Assembly (NCBI GenBank): GCA_964565705.1
Contig: CAZMGD010000156.1
Coordinates: 1 to 7,255, forward strand
Length of the DNA stretch: 7,255 nucleotides
DNA from: CAZMGD01 sp964565705
GTDB taxonomy: Bacteria; Actinomycetota; Acidimicrobiia; Acidimicrobiales; Ilumatobacteraceae
Direction of reading: 5' to 3'
The notes beneath the pieces were generated by a model, which had not been told where the DNA came from, made no database searches, and saw nothing but the letters and a program-made list of their open reading frames with translations. This document shows, in pieces, positions 1 to 5,875 of this stretch; the stretch's first letter is position 1, and every line of letters starts with the position of its first letter. A program made the position numbers and the translations under genes.

Positions 1-51
1 GACGCGCCTACCGAACGTGAGCTGGCGCTCCGGTGCGTCGCGATCCGCTGA

Positions 52-1272
52 TCACGTCGGAGCGCCGGCCGAGAGGCCGCGGACATAGCGGGTCGCCAGT
101 GGGCGGGCGGTGATGCCATGGGCGACGACGCTGAGCGCGATCGTCAGGGTGATCACACGCACGGCGAGACGGACGTCGGGGTGGGATCCGCCGAGCTCGC
201 CGATGGCGAGCAGGGCGAAGACGATCGAGGCGAGTCCTCTCGGACCGAACCAGCCGATGAACGCGATCGTCCATCGATCCTGTCCCGCTCCGGCCAGGGC
301 CAAGCCGACCGGCACCATGCGCACGACCGTCAGGCTGGCGATCGCGTACACCACCGTTCGCACGTCGAGATGTTCGAGGGCGGGGAGCACGAAGCCCGCC
401 CCGAAGATGAACCACATCACGAGCGACAGCAGGCTGCCCGCGAGCTCGGTGAGCTCGACCGACTTGCCCGTCTCCCGGCGAGCACCCGCACCGAATGCCA
501 CGCCGCCGGTGAACGCGGCGACGAACGGGTTCCCCCCGATCTCGATCGCTGCCAGGTACGCGATCAACGCCAAGGCGATCGTGGCGAAGCTCGGTGAGAC
601 CTTCTGCGTCCAGCCCCGCGCGCTGGCGACCCGCAACAGCACACCACCGCTCAAGCCGCAGGCGACCCCGATGGCGATCCCGATCGCCAGCTCGGCGACC
701 GCGCCCAAGCCGTCGGCGAACTCATGACCGGTCACGCCGAGCAGCGTCGCCGTGGATGCGATGAAGAACGTCACGACGGGCGTGGCGATGCCGTCGTTCA
801 GTCCACTCTCCTCGTTGATCACCCGGCGCACCCGCAGCGGAAGCCGCTCGTCGCCGATGACCGCCGCGCTCAACGCCGCGTCGGTGGGTGCCAGGCTCGC
901 CCCGACGAGGCCGGCCACGGCGAGCGGCAGGCTCGGCCACATCACGACCGCGATCGCCGTGCCGGCGAGGATCGACAGCGGGAGCCCGATGCCGAGCAGC
1001 CGTGCGGTCAGCCTGACGTCGCGGCGGGCCGCGGCGACCGACACCGTCGAGGCGTCGCTGAACAGCAGCAGGGCCAGGGTCACCTCGGCGAGGTGGTGGA
1101 CCGTCGAGCTGTTGACGTCGACCGCCACGATCCCCCAACTCGAGTTGCCGAGCACGAAGCCGGCCACGGTCAGCGCCAGCGGGCCGCTGACGTTGATCGA
1201 GGCGAGGCGATCGGCGAACAGGGCCCACGCGAGGATCGCGACGAAGAGCGCGATCAACGTCGACTCGTTCAT
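52..1272 (-). CDS. CPA1-type cation:proton antiporter (Na+/H+ exchanger family)
   Basis: Inner-membrane secondary transporter that probably exchanges Na+ or K+ for protons. The 406-residue protein is hydrophobic almost throughout, with about a dozen predicted membrane segments. Visible family marks are LALLLFSDAS (66-75), the unwound-helix motif as PTDAA (129-133, where many members have TDP) and ESGLNDG (155-161). The Asn-Asp pair of that last motif is typical of electroneutral CPA1 exchangers. A late SVVAHGITARPL motif near the C-terminus shows that the core is complete; there is no long cytosolic regulatory tail. I chose the ATG at 1272. An in-frame ATG at 1338 would add 22 Arg-rich residues and place a 12-bp hairpin inside the coding sequence. 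Neither start has a clear Shine-Dalgarno, so the mRNA may be leaderless or read through from the SHOCT gene upstream. The ion cannot be told from sequence. Confidence 0.9.
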   Translation of the reverse strand: MNESTLIALFVAILAWALFADRLASINVSGPLALTVAGFVLGNSSWGIVAVDVNSSTVHHLAEVTLALLLFSDASTVSVAAARRDVRLTARLLGIGLPLSILAGTAIAVVMWPSLPLAVAGLVGASLAPTDAALSAAVIGDERLPLRVRRVINEESGLNDGIATPVVTFFIASTATLLGVTGHEFADGLGAVAELAIGIAIGVACGLSGGVLLRVASARGWTQKVSPSFATIALALIAYLAAIEIGGNPFVAAFTGGVAFGAGARRETGKSVELTELAGSLLSLVMWFIFGAGFVLPALEHLDVRTVVYAIASLTVVRMVPVGLALAGAGQDRWTIAFIGWFGPRGLASIVFALLAIGELGGSHPDVRLAVRVITLTIALSVVAHGITARPLATRYVRGLSAGAPT

Positions 1273-1304
1273 GGGAGGCGACGACCGTCGGCCGCGGATG
1301 ACGA

Positions 1305-1333
1305 ACCCGTCCCGGCGTCGAGCCGGGACGGGT
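1305..1333 (-). terminator. Perfect 12-bp hairpin after the SHOCT gene
   Basis: Arms at 1305-1316 and 1322-1333 are perfectly complementary around a 5-base loop (1317-1321). The hairpin begins 13 bases after the SHOCT stop codon on the minus strand. Only a weak U-rich run follows (TTCGTC), as is common in high-GC actinomycetes, where many terminators lack a U tract. Its position supports termination, or partial termination, before the antiporter. It also argues against the antiporter ATG at 1338. Confidence 0.6.
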
Positions 1334-1346
1334 CGCATCCCACGGA

Positions 1347-1742
1347 TCAGGCGAGGAGCTTCGCCTTCTGCTGAGCGAACTCCTCATCGGTGAGGATGCC
1401 CTGGCTGCGCAGGTCGGACAGCTTGGCCAGCTCGTCTGCGGTACCGCCACCGGGCGTGGCGACGCTCTGGACGTAGGACCGCATGGCGGCATCCTGCCGT
1501 TGGGCGTCGTCGATCGCGTGTTCCTGCATCTTGCGACCGCGAGCGATCAGGTAGACGAGGACGCCGAGCCACGGGATGACGATGACGAAGATCGCCCACA
1601 GCGCCTTGGCGAAGCCGCCCAGGTCGTGGCTGCGGAAGATGTCCACGATCACGTGGAACAGCAGGATGATCCAGGCGAACCAGAGGAACCACCACATCAT
1701 CGTCCAGAACACCCCGAGCAGCGGGTAGTCGTAGGCAAGCAT
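1347..1742 (-). CDS. Two-helix membrane protein with PLDc_N-like region and C-terminal SHOCT domain
   Basis: A 131-residue probable inner-membrane protein of unknown function. An aromatic-rich membrane segment spans about residues 11-33 (MMWWFLWFAW at 15-24). A second spans about 44-67, where FAKALWAIFV...PWLGVLVYLIARG resembles the phospholipase D N-terminal (PLDc_N) membrane domain, here without any nuclease domain. A polar linker (70-103) follows. The last 28 residues form a classic SHOCT motif (LSDLRSQGILTDEEFAQQK, 108-126), a short helical pair usually at protein ends and thought to mediate oligomerisation or membrane association. The ATG at 1742 is preferred over an adjacent TTG at 1745 because AAGGAG then lies at the usual 7-base distance. 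It is third in a minus-strand cassette behind the DUF6325 and 37-aa genes, 40 bases from the latter, and is followed by a hairpin. Confidence 0.88.
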   Translation of the reverse strand: MLAYDYPLLGVFWTMMWWFLWFAWIILLFHVIVDIFRSHDLGGFAKALWAIFVIVIPWLGVLVYLIARGRKMQEHAIDDAQRQDAAMRSYVQSVATPGGGTADELAKLSDLRSQGILTDEEFAQQKAKLLA

Positions 1743-1749
1743 CAACGTT

Positions 1750-1755
1750 CTCCTT
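1750..1755 (-). promoter_or_regulatory. Ribosome binding site of the SHOCT gene
   Basis: AAGGAG on the minus strand ends seven bases before the ATG at 1742 but only four before the TTG at 1745. It therefore decides the start in favour of the ATG. Confidence 0.8.
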
Positions 1756-1782
1756 CTCGTTGTCCGGCGCTATCGGTTGCGG

Positions 1783-1896
1783 TCAACGACCGCGCCGCTC
1801 CTGACGGCGATCGACGCGGTTCCGCGTCCGGGCCGCCGTGCCGGCCACGACCGATGTCGTGACAGCAGCTCGTGCCAGTGGTCGACGTCGCAACAT
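1783..1896 (-). CDS. Small arginine-rich protein, 37 residues, in the DUF6325-SHOCT cassette
   Basis: A very short gene supported mainly by its ribosome binding site and context. AAGGAG lies seven bases before the ATG, the same sequence and spacing as at the SHOCT gene. The peptide begins MLRRRPLARAAVTTSVVAG and is complete, ending at TGA 1783-1785. It has 12 Arg against one Asp and one Glu (net about +10). A short uncharged alanine/valine/threonine stretch (10-22) lies between basic ends; at 13 residues it is short for a transmembrane helix but could lie on or dip into the membrane. I recall small proteins starting with a similar basic 'RRRPL-RAA' segment beside SHOCT genes in other actinomycetes, but could not check this. 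It sits 45 bases after the DUF6325 stop and 40 before the SHOCT ATG. Function unknown; a partner of the acidic DUF6325 protein is only a guess. Confidence 0.65.
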   Translation of the reverse strand: MLRRRPLARAAVTTSVVAGTAARTRNRVDRRQERRGR

Positions 1897-1903
1897 GCGT
1901 AGT

Positions 1904-1909
1904 CTCCTT
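1904..1909 (-). promoter_or_regulatory. Ribosome binding site of the 37-aa gene
   Basis: A strong AAGGAG on the minus strand lies seven bases before the ATG at 1896, inside a locally A/C-rich and poorly structured stretch. It is the main sign that the short reading frame is translated. Confidence 0.75.
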
Positions 1910-1941
1910 CGTTTTGGGTGTGTAGTGGTGGATGTGTCGGG

Positions 1942-2364
1942 TCATTCGGTCTCGGCGAGAGCGGCCTCGGCTGCTTCGATGAGGTCGTGGGGGATGCGCG
2001 AGCCCTCGATCAGCACGCCGCCCGAAGCGAGCATCGCCTCGAGGAAGGGTGCCGCCCACACGTCCTCCCAGATCAGCAGCGCAGCGGAGGAGTTCGGCTC
2101 GAGCTCGATCGCCGCATACTCGATGTCCTCGTCGCTGATGAACCCGCCGATCTCGGCCTCGATCAGGTTGAACAGGGCGACGTCGTCATGGTCCTCCACG
2201 TCGATCGCGGTCACGTTGCCATCGGCGTCTTTCATGATGAAGACCAGGTCGAGGACGCGGATCGTGCCGCTCTCGACGAGCTTGGCGAGCTCAGGGGCGA
2301 TCTCTCCCTTGAACTGGTTGCCGGGGAACCCGACGATGATGTACTCGACCGGACCGATCGCCAT
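1942..2364 (-). CDS. DUF6325 family protein (DUF1269-like), strongly acidic
   Basis: A 140-residue protein of unknown function that I place in DUF6325. The N-terminal GPVEYIIVGFPGN (4-16), a helix (21-32), then SGTIRVLDLVFIMKDADG (32-49) are family-typical. The second half reads LEPNSSAALLIWEDVWAAPF (88-107), with GG at 115-116 and IPHDLIEAAEAAL (124-136). This alternation of strand, helix and a 'SSA-L' strand also recalls DUF1269, suggesting two related alpha/beta halves. There is no signal peptide or membrane helix, so it is probably cytosolic. It is extremely acidic: 18 Glu and 11 Asp against 3 Lys and 2 Arg. The ATG at 2364 follows GAGAGG at a 7-base distance. It is the first gene of the minus-strand cassette and diverges from the SDR gene. 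Its role is unknown; stress or envelope function is inferred only from its membrane-protein neighbours. Confidence 0.85.
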   Translation of the reverse strand: MAIGPVEYIIVGFPGNQFKGEIAPELAKLVESGTIRVLDLVFIMKDADGNVTAIDVEDHDDVALFNLIEAEIGGFISDEDIEYAAIELEPNSSAALLIWEDVWAAPFLEAMLASGGVLIEGSRIPHDLIEAAEAALAETE

Positions 2365-2424
2365 GTTCGTGCCTCTCGTTTCGGCGTCGCGGCGAGTGGT
2401 ACCGCGACGTCTCGTTCACTCAGA

Positions 2425-2459
2425 ACCATACGGACTGCGCGGGTGATGTCGCCTCACCC
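2425..2459 (-). promoter_or_regulatory. Candidate promoter and dyad operator between divergent operons
   Basis: In the 157-base gap between the DUF6325 and SDR starts, GGGTGA (2441-2446) and TCACCC (2454-2459) form an inverted repeat with a 7-base spacer, operator-like in size. On the minus strand a weak sigma70-type pair overlaps it: GCGACA (2452-2447), 16 bases, then TATGGT (2430-2425). This would give a leader of about 50 bases for the DUF6325 gene. Matches are partial and no regulator gene lies nearby. I see no good promoter for the SDR gene in the rest of the gap, which is very GC-rich. Confidence 0.3.
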
Positions 2460-2521
2460 CGCAGCGGGTGGTCCCGCGTCCGGTTCCGGGCGGGCGCCGT
2501 CGGCCGGTCAGGATGTCGGCC

Positions 2522-3277
2522 ATGTTCGATCTGAGTGGGAGGGTGGCCGTGGTGACCGGTGCCGGCCAGGGCGTGGGCGCGGGGATCGCCCGAGCGCTGG
2601 CCGGGCAGGGCGCGACGGTCGTGGTCAACGACGTGCTCTCCGAGCGCGCCCAGGCGACGGTGGACGCGGTCGTCGGCGACGGTGGATCGGCTGCTGCCGT
2701 ACCGTTCGACGTGACCGACTACGCGGCGGTCGCCGACGCGATCGGCTCGATCGAGTCGGCGCACGGCAGCGTCGACATCCTCGTCAACAACGCCGGCAAC
2801 GGCGGCACCGAGGGCATGCGCCCGACGCAGTTCCGCGACTCGGACCCGGCGTCGTGGGACGGTCCGATCAAGGTCAACCTCTACGGCGTCCTCAACTGCT
2901 GCCGGGCCGTGATCAACCCGATGTGCGACCGCGGCTGGGGGCGGATCATCACGATCTCCTCCGGCGCCGGCACCACCGGGCTGCGCATCGGGGTGTCGCC
3001 CTACGGCGCGGGCAAGGGCGGCGGCCTGTCGTTCATGCGCCACCTCGCCGTCGAGACGGCGCGCAAGGGCGTCACCGCCAACACGCTCGCGATCGGCCTG
3101 ATGGACGTGCAAGGTGCACCGAGCGACGTCACGGCGGGCTTGGCCGCCCAGATCCCGGTGGGACGCCTCGGCTCGGCCGGCGACATCGGCGCGGCCTGCG
3201 TCTACCTGGCGTCGAACGAGGCGGCGTGGGTGACGGGCCAGACCATCCAGATCAACGGCGGCGCGGTCACCACGTGA
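2522..3277 (+). CDS. Short-chain dehydrogenase/reductase (classical SDR, probably NAD-dependent)
   Basis: A 251-residue cytosolic oxidoreductase of classical SDR length. The Rossmann glycine motif is TGAGQGVG (12-19). Asp37 at the end of the second strand (VVVNDV, 33-38) suggests NAD rather than NADP. Also present are a DV pair (63-64), NNAG (89-92), catalytic Asn119, Ser146/147, and the YGAGK motif giving Tyr161 and Lys165. The Ser147-to-Tyr161 distance is one residue longer than in FabG-type enzymes. The C-terminal VTGQTIQINGG is the usual SDR ending. I chose the ATG at 2522 because AGGA lies 8 bases upstream and MFDLSGRVAVVTG is a typical SDR start; an ATG at 2513 and a frame extension to 2468 are less likely. 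It overlaps the crotonase gene by one base. A hydroxyacyl-CoA or alicyclic alcohol substrate is inferred from that pairing; the exact substrate is not known. Confidence 0.93.
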   Translation: MFDLSGRVAVVTGAGQGVGAGIARALAGQGATVVVNDVLSERAQATVDAVVGDGGSAAAVPFDVTDYAAVADAIGSIESAHGSVDILVNNAGNGGTEGMRPTQFRDSDPASWDGPIKVNLYGVLNCCRAVINPMCDRGWGRIITISSGAGTTGLRIGVSPYGAGKGGGLSFMRHLAVETARKGVTANTLAIGLMDVQGAPSDVTAGLAAQIPVGRLGSAGDIGAACVYLASNEAAWVTGQTIQINGGAVTT

Positions 3278-4089
3278 TGGCCGAGCCCGAACCCAGCCTG
3301 CTGGTCGAGCGCGAGGGGCCCACGGCCATCGTGACGATGAACCGGCCCGAGCGCCGCAACGCGCTGTCGCTCGACATGCTCGTGCGAATGGCGGATGCGT
3401 GGGAGGCGATCGACGCCGACGACACGATCCGCTCGGTGATCCTCACCGGCGCCGACGGCGCGTACTGCGTCGGCGGCGACCTCGCCGCCGGATGGATGGG
3501 CGGCAACCGATCGACCGAGCCGACCGATCACGAGCGGCGGGCGATGACCGACATGAGCATCGTCGGGCGCGGCCTGCTCCTCTCGGAGTGGCTGCGCACG
3601 CCGATCATCGCCGTGGTCAACGGGGACTGCATGGGCGGCGGCTGCGAGATGTTGCAGCAGACCGACATCCGCATCGCCGAGGAGCACGCCCGCTTCGCCG
3701 TTCCCGAGGCCCGCCGCGGACTGATCGCCGGCGCCGGTTCGACGATGCGCCTCAAACGCCAGATCCCGTACGCGGTGGCGATGGAGATGCTGCTGACCGG
3801 ACGGGTCCTCGACGCCGAAGAGGCGCTGCGCTGGGGCCTCGTCACCCACGTCGTACCCCGCGGCGAGGGCCTGGCCAAGGGCCGCGAGATCGCTGCGATC
3901 ATCGCCGCCAACGGCCCGCTGTCGGTCTCGGCGTCGAAGGCGTCGGCGATCGAGACCGGGTGGCTGGCCGAGGACGTCGCCCGCCCGATCGAGCAGCGCT
4001 ACGCCGCGCTGGTGACGCGCAGCAACGACGCCAGAGAGGGCATGCGGGCGTTCGTCGAGAAGCGGCCCCCCAACTTCACCGGCACCTGA
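3277..4089 (+). CDS. Enoyl-CoA hydratase/isomerase (crotonase) family protein
   Basis: A 270-residue cytosolic protein of the crotonase fold, probably hydrating or isomerising an acyl-CoA double bond. It has IVTMNRPERRNAL (18-30), the first oxyanion-hole segment YCVGGDL (63-69) and the second, MGGGCEM (119-125). Both glutamates used by true hydratases appear conserved: Glu144 in VPEARRG and Glu170 in AMEMLLTG, matching Glu144 and Glu164 of rat crotonase by local context. That favours hydratase chemistry over a family member lacking them. A polar insertion (77-93) after the first oxyanion segment may shape the acyl pocket. The ATG shares its A with the stop of the SDR gene (TGATG) and has no good Shine-Dalgarno, which indicates translational coupling. 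A GTG one codon upstream is possible but less likely. A strong hairpin follows the stop codon. No CoA ligase or thiolase lies in the window, so the substrate remains open. Confidence 0.93.
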   Translation: MAEPEPSLLVEREGPTAIVTMNRPERRNALSLDMLVRMADAWEAIDADDTIRSVILTGADGAYCVGGDLAAGWMGGNRSTEPTDHERRAMTDMSIVGRGLLLSEWLRTPIIAVVNGDCMGGGCEMLQQTDIRIAEEHARFAVPEARRGLIAGAGSTMRLKRQIPYAVAMEMLLTGRVLDAEEALRWGLVTHVVPRGEGLAKGREIAAIIAANGPLSVSASKASAIETGWLAEDVARPIEQRYAALVTRSNDAREGMRAFVEKRPPNFTGT

Positions 4090-4101
4090 GAGGGGGCTTG
4101 G

Positions 4102-4140
4102 GCGCGCCGAGGCGGGCCTCACGGCCCGCCTTGGGCGCGC
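4102..4140. terminator. Strong hairpin between convergent operons, likely bidirectional terminator
   Basis: An inner perfect 9-bp stem (4110-4118 with 4123-4131, 4-base loop) is extended by a 7-bp outer stem (4102-4108 with 4134-4140), interrupted by a small internal bulge. It starts 12 bases after the crotonase stop and lies 28 bases past the amidohydrolase stop on the other strand. It is therefore placed to end both transcripts. There is no U tract on either strand. Confidence 0.7.
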
Positions 4141-4168
4141 AAACGCACGCGCGCCTCATGCGAGCGGG

Positions 4169-5857
4169 TCAGCGGTTGAAGCGCAGGACGTGGCCGGGGG
4201 TTGCGTCGGTGCCCTGGCCATCGTCGACGATCGTCTGACCGTTGACGATGGTCGCCACGTAGCCCCGCTGCTCCCACACCAGGCGACCCGCGCCCGTCGG
4301 GAAGTCGCGCAGCAGGCGGGCTGGCCCGACGGCCAGCTTCGAGCGGTCCAGCAGCACGAGGTCGGCGGCATGGCCGGGGCGGATCTCACCGCGGTCCCAC
4401 AAGCCGATCGACGCCGCTGGCACGGCGCTGAGCTTGCGCACCGCCTGCTCGAACGTGAACTGGTCGTCGACGTACTCGGTCAGCACGCGTGTCGTGTAGT
4501 CGGCGCCGCAGAACGTGTTGAGGTGGGCGCCGCCGTCGCTGGAGCCGGGCATCGACAGCGGGTGGCCCAGCAGGAAGCGGATCACCTCCCGGTCCTCGTC
4601 GCTGACCGGGCGGTCGATCACGAACACCGTCTCCAGCCCCTCCGACAGCGAGAGGTCGAGGAACGTGTCGAGCGGATCGGCGCCTCGCTCCCGGCCGAGG
4701 TCGGCGACCGACCGACCCTGCCACGACGCGTTCGCCTCGTCGCGGGTGGAGGCGACCAGCATCTGCGGCCAGTCGAACGCGAGTTGCCGTGGCGAGTTGG
4801 CGAGCTCGTGGCGCATCCGGTCGCGGACCGACGTGTCGCCAAGCGCGGCGACGCGCTCGGGCATCGGCAGCGACAACGTCTCCCGGAACGCCGGCATCTC
4901 GTCGAGCAGGATCGTGTCGGCGAGCGCGAGGTGCAGGCCCTTCGGGTTGGCCGACGCCATCGGGTACACGCGCATCCCCTCGCGGGCGTAACCCTCCAGC
5001 ACATCGAGACAGGTGCGCCAGATGTCCGGGTCGTTGGTGAAGCGCAGCAGCAGGTTGGCGTGCATCGCCTTGCCGCCCGATGCCCGCACCATGTCGGCCA
5101 GCAGCTTGCGGTCGCTGTCGTCGTAGCCGAGACCGAACGTGCGGCACAGGTTCTGGAGCACGCCCTGCTCGTAGCCGGCCAGCACCGACGACAGCGCGAC
5201 CAGCTCCTCGGGTGTCGCCAGGTTGGGCGGCACCGGGTTGCCCTCGTGGTCGGCGTGGATGTCGAGCTGCGAGGTCGAGAAGCCGAGCGCGCCCTCGCCC
5301 ATCGCCTCGTCGACGAGCGACTGCATCGTCCGGATCTCGTCATCGGTCGCGGCCCGCTCGCTCGCCGCCTGGCCCATCGCCCAGCGGCGCACCGCGGCGT
5401 GACCGACGTACGACGCCATGTTCACGCCGATGCGCCCCTCCAGCATCGTGAGGTACTCGCCGAGCGTGCCGCCGCGGAACGGCACCCCCGCGAGCAGTGC
5501 GTCGGACGACATGCCCTCGACCTTGGACAGCATCAGCACGAGCCACTCGACGTCCTCGGGCTTGGATGGCGCGAGTGCGAACCCGCAGTTGGCGGTCAGC
5601 ACGGTGGTGACCCCGTGCCACGACGACGGCGACGCGGTGTGCTCGAAGAACAGCTGGCTGTCGTAGTGCGTGTGCACGTCGACGAAACCGGGCACGACGT
5701 CCAGCCCGGTGGCGTCGATCTCCGTCGTCGCGCTGGCGTCGCGCAAGGTGCCGACGCGCGTGATCCGCCCGCGTTCCACCTCGACGTCGCCGACGTAGGA
5801 GGGCAGGCCGGAGCCGTCGCTGATGCGGGCGTTCTTGATGAGCAGGTCGGCGGTCAT
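4169..5857 (-). CDS. Amidohydrolase_3 family metal hydrolase (N-acyl-D-amino-acid deacylase-like)
   Basis: A 562-residue cytosolic TIM-barrel hydrolase, expected to cleave an amide or similar C-N bond with bound zinc. The small beta domain (1-58) leads into VDVHTHYDSQ (59-68), with the HxH metal pair His62/His64. ANCGF (89-93) supplies Cys91, exactly as far from the HxH as the bridging Cys96 of Alcaligenes D-aminoacylase. SSDGGAH (439-445) supplies Asp441, the likely catalytic acid/base. The C-terminus (RPGHAADLVLLD) returns to the beta domain as in complete members. One expected ligand is not obvious: where D-aminoacylase has THxR, this protein has VLQNLCRTF (233-241); a later His266 (KAMHANLL) may match the other ligand. 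Classical deacylase activity is therefore uncertain. AGGA lies six bases before the ATG. It begins 18 bases after the P450 stop, so the two form an operon. Confidence 0.92.
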   Translation of the reverse strand: MTADLLIKNARISDGSGLPSYVGDVEVERGRITRVGTLRDASATTEIDATGLDVVPGFVDVHTHYDSQLFFEHTASPSSWHGVTTVLTANCGFALAPSKPEDVEWLVLMLSKVEGMSSDALLAGVPFRGGTLGEYLTMLEGRIGVNMASYVGHAAVRRWAMGQAASERAATDDEIRTMQSLVDEAMGEGALGFSTSQLDIHADHEGNPVPPNLATPEELVALSSVLAGYEQGVLQNLCRTFGLGYDDSDRKLLADMVRASGGKAMHANLLLRFTNDPDIWRTCLDVLEGYAREGMRVYPMASANPKGLHLALADTILLDEMPAFRETLSLPMPERVAALGDTSVRDRMRHELANSPRQLAFDWPQMLVASTRDEANASWQGRSVADLGRERGADPLDTFLDLSLSEGLETVFVIDRPVSDEDREVIRFLLGHPLSMPGSSDGGAHLNTFCGADYTTRVLTEYVDDQFTFEQAVRKLSAVPAASIGLWDRGEIRPGHAADLVLLDRSKLAVGPARLLRDFPTGAGRLVWEQRGYVATIVNGQTIVDDGQGTDATPGHVLRFNR

Positions 5858-5875
5858 GTCACTTCCTGGGGGTGC

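Noticed and set aside
1..51. Possible terminator after the antiporter (GACGC at 1-5 against GCGTC at 35-39)
   Set aside because: The pairing is short, bulged and has a large loop, so it is not distinguishable from chance in this composition.
1273..1338. 22-residue N-terminal extension of the antiporter from an ATG at 1338
   Set aside because: It would encode an Arg-rich leader ahead of the first membrane helix and translate through a perfect 12-bp hairpin. No ribosome binding site supports it.
1742..2059. Minus-strand frame of 105 codons spanning the DUF6325 end and the cassette gaps
   Set aside because: It overlaps the DUF6325 gene out of frame and lacks a ribosome binding site. The 37-aa frame in the same region has a strong one.
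1918..3276. Long plus-strand open frame upstream of and in frame with the crotonase gene
   Set aside because: It runs antisense to DUF6325 and out of frame through the SDR gene, with low-complexity Arg/Asp/Gly-rich translation. The crotonase homology begins only after 3277.
3202..4122. Minus-strand open frame of about 300 codons opposite the crotonase gene
   Set aside because: It is an antisense shadow without recognisable motifs. The plus-strand frame carries the crotonase signature.
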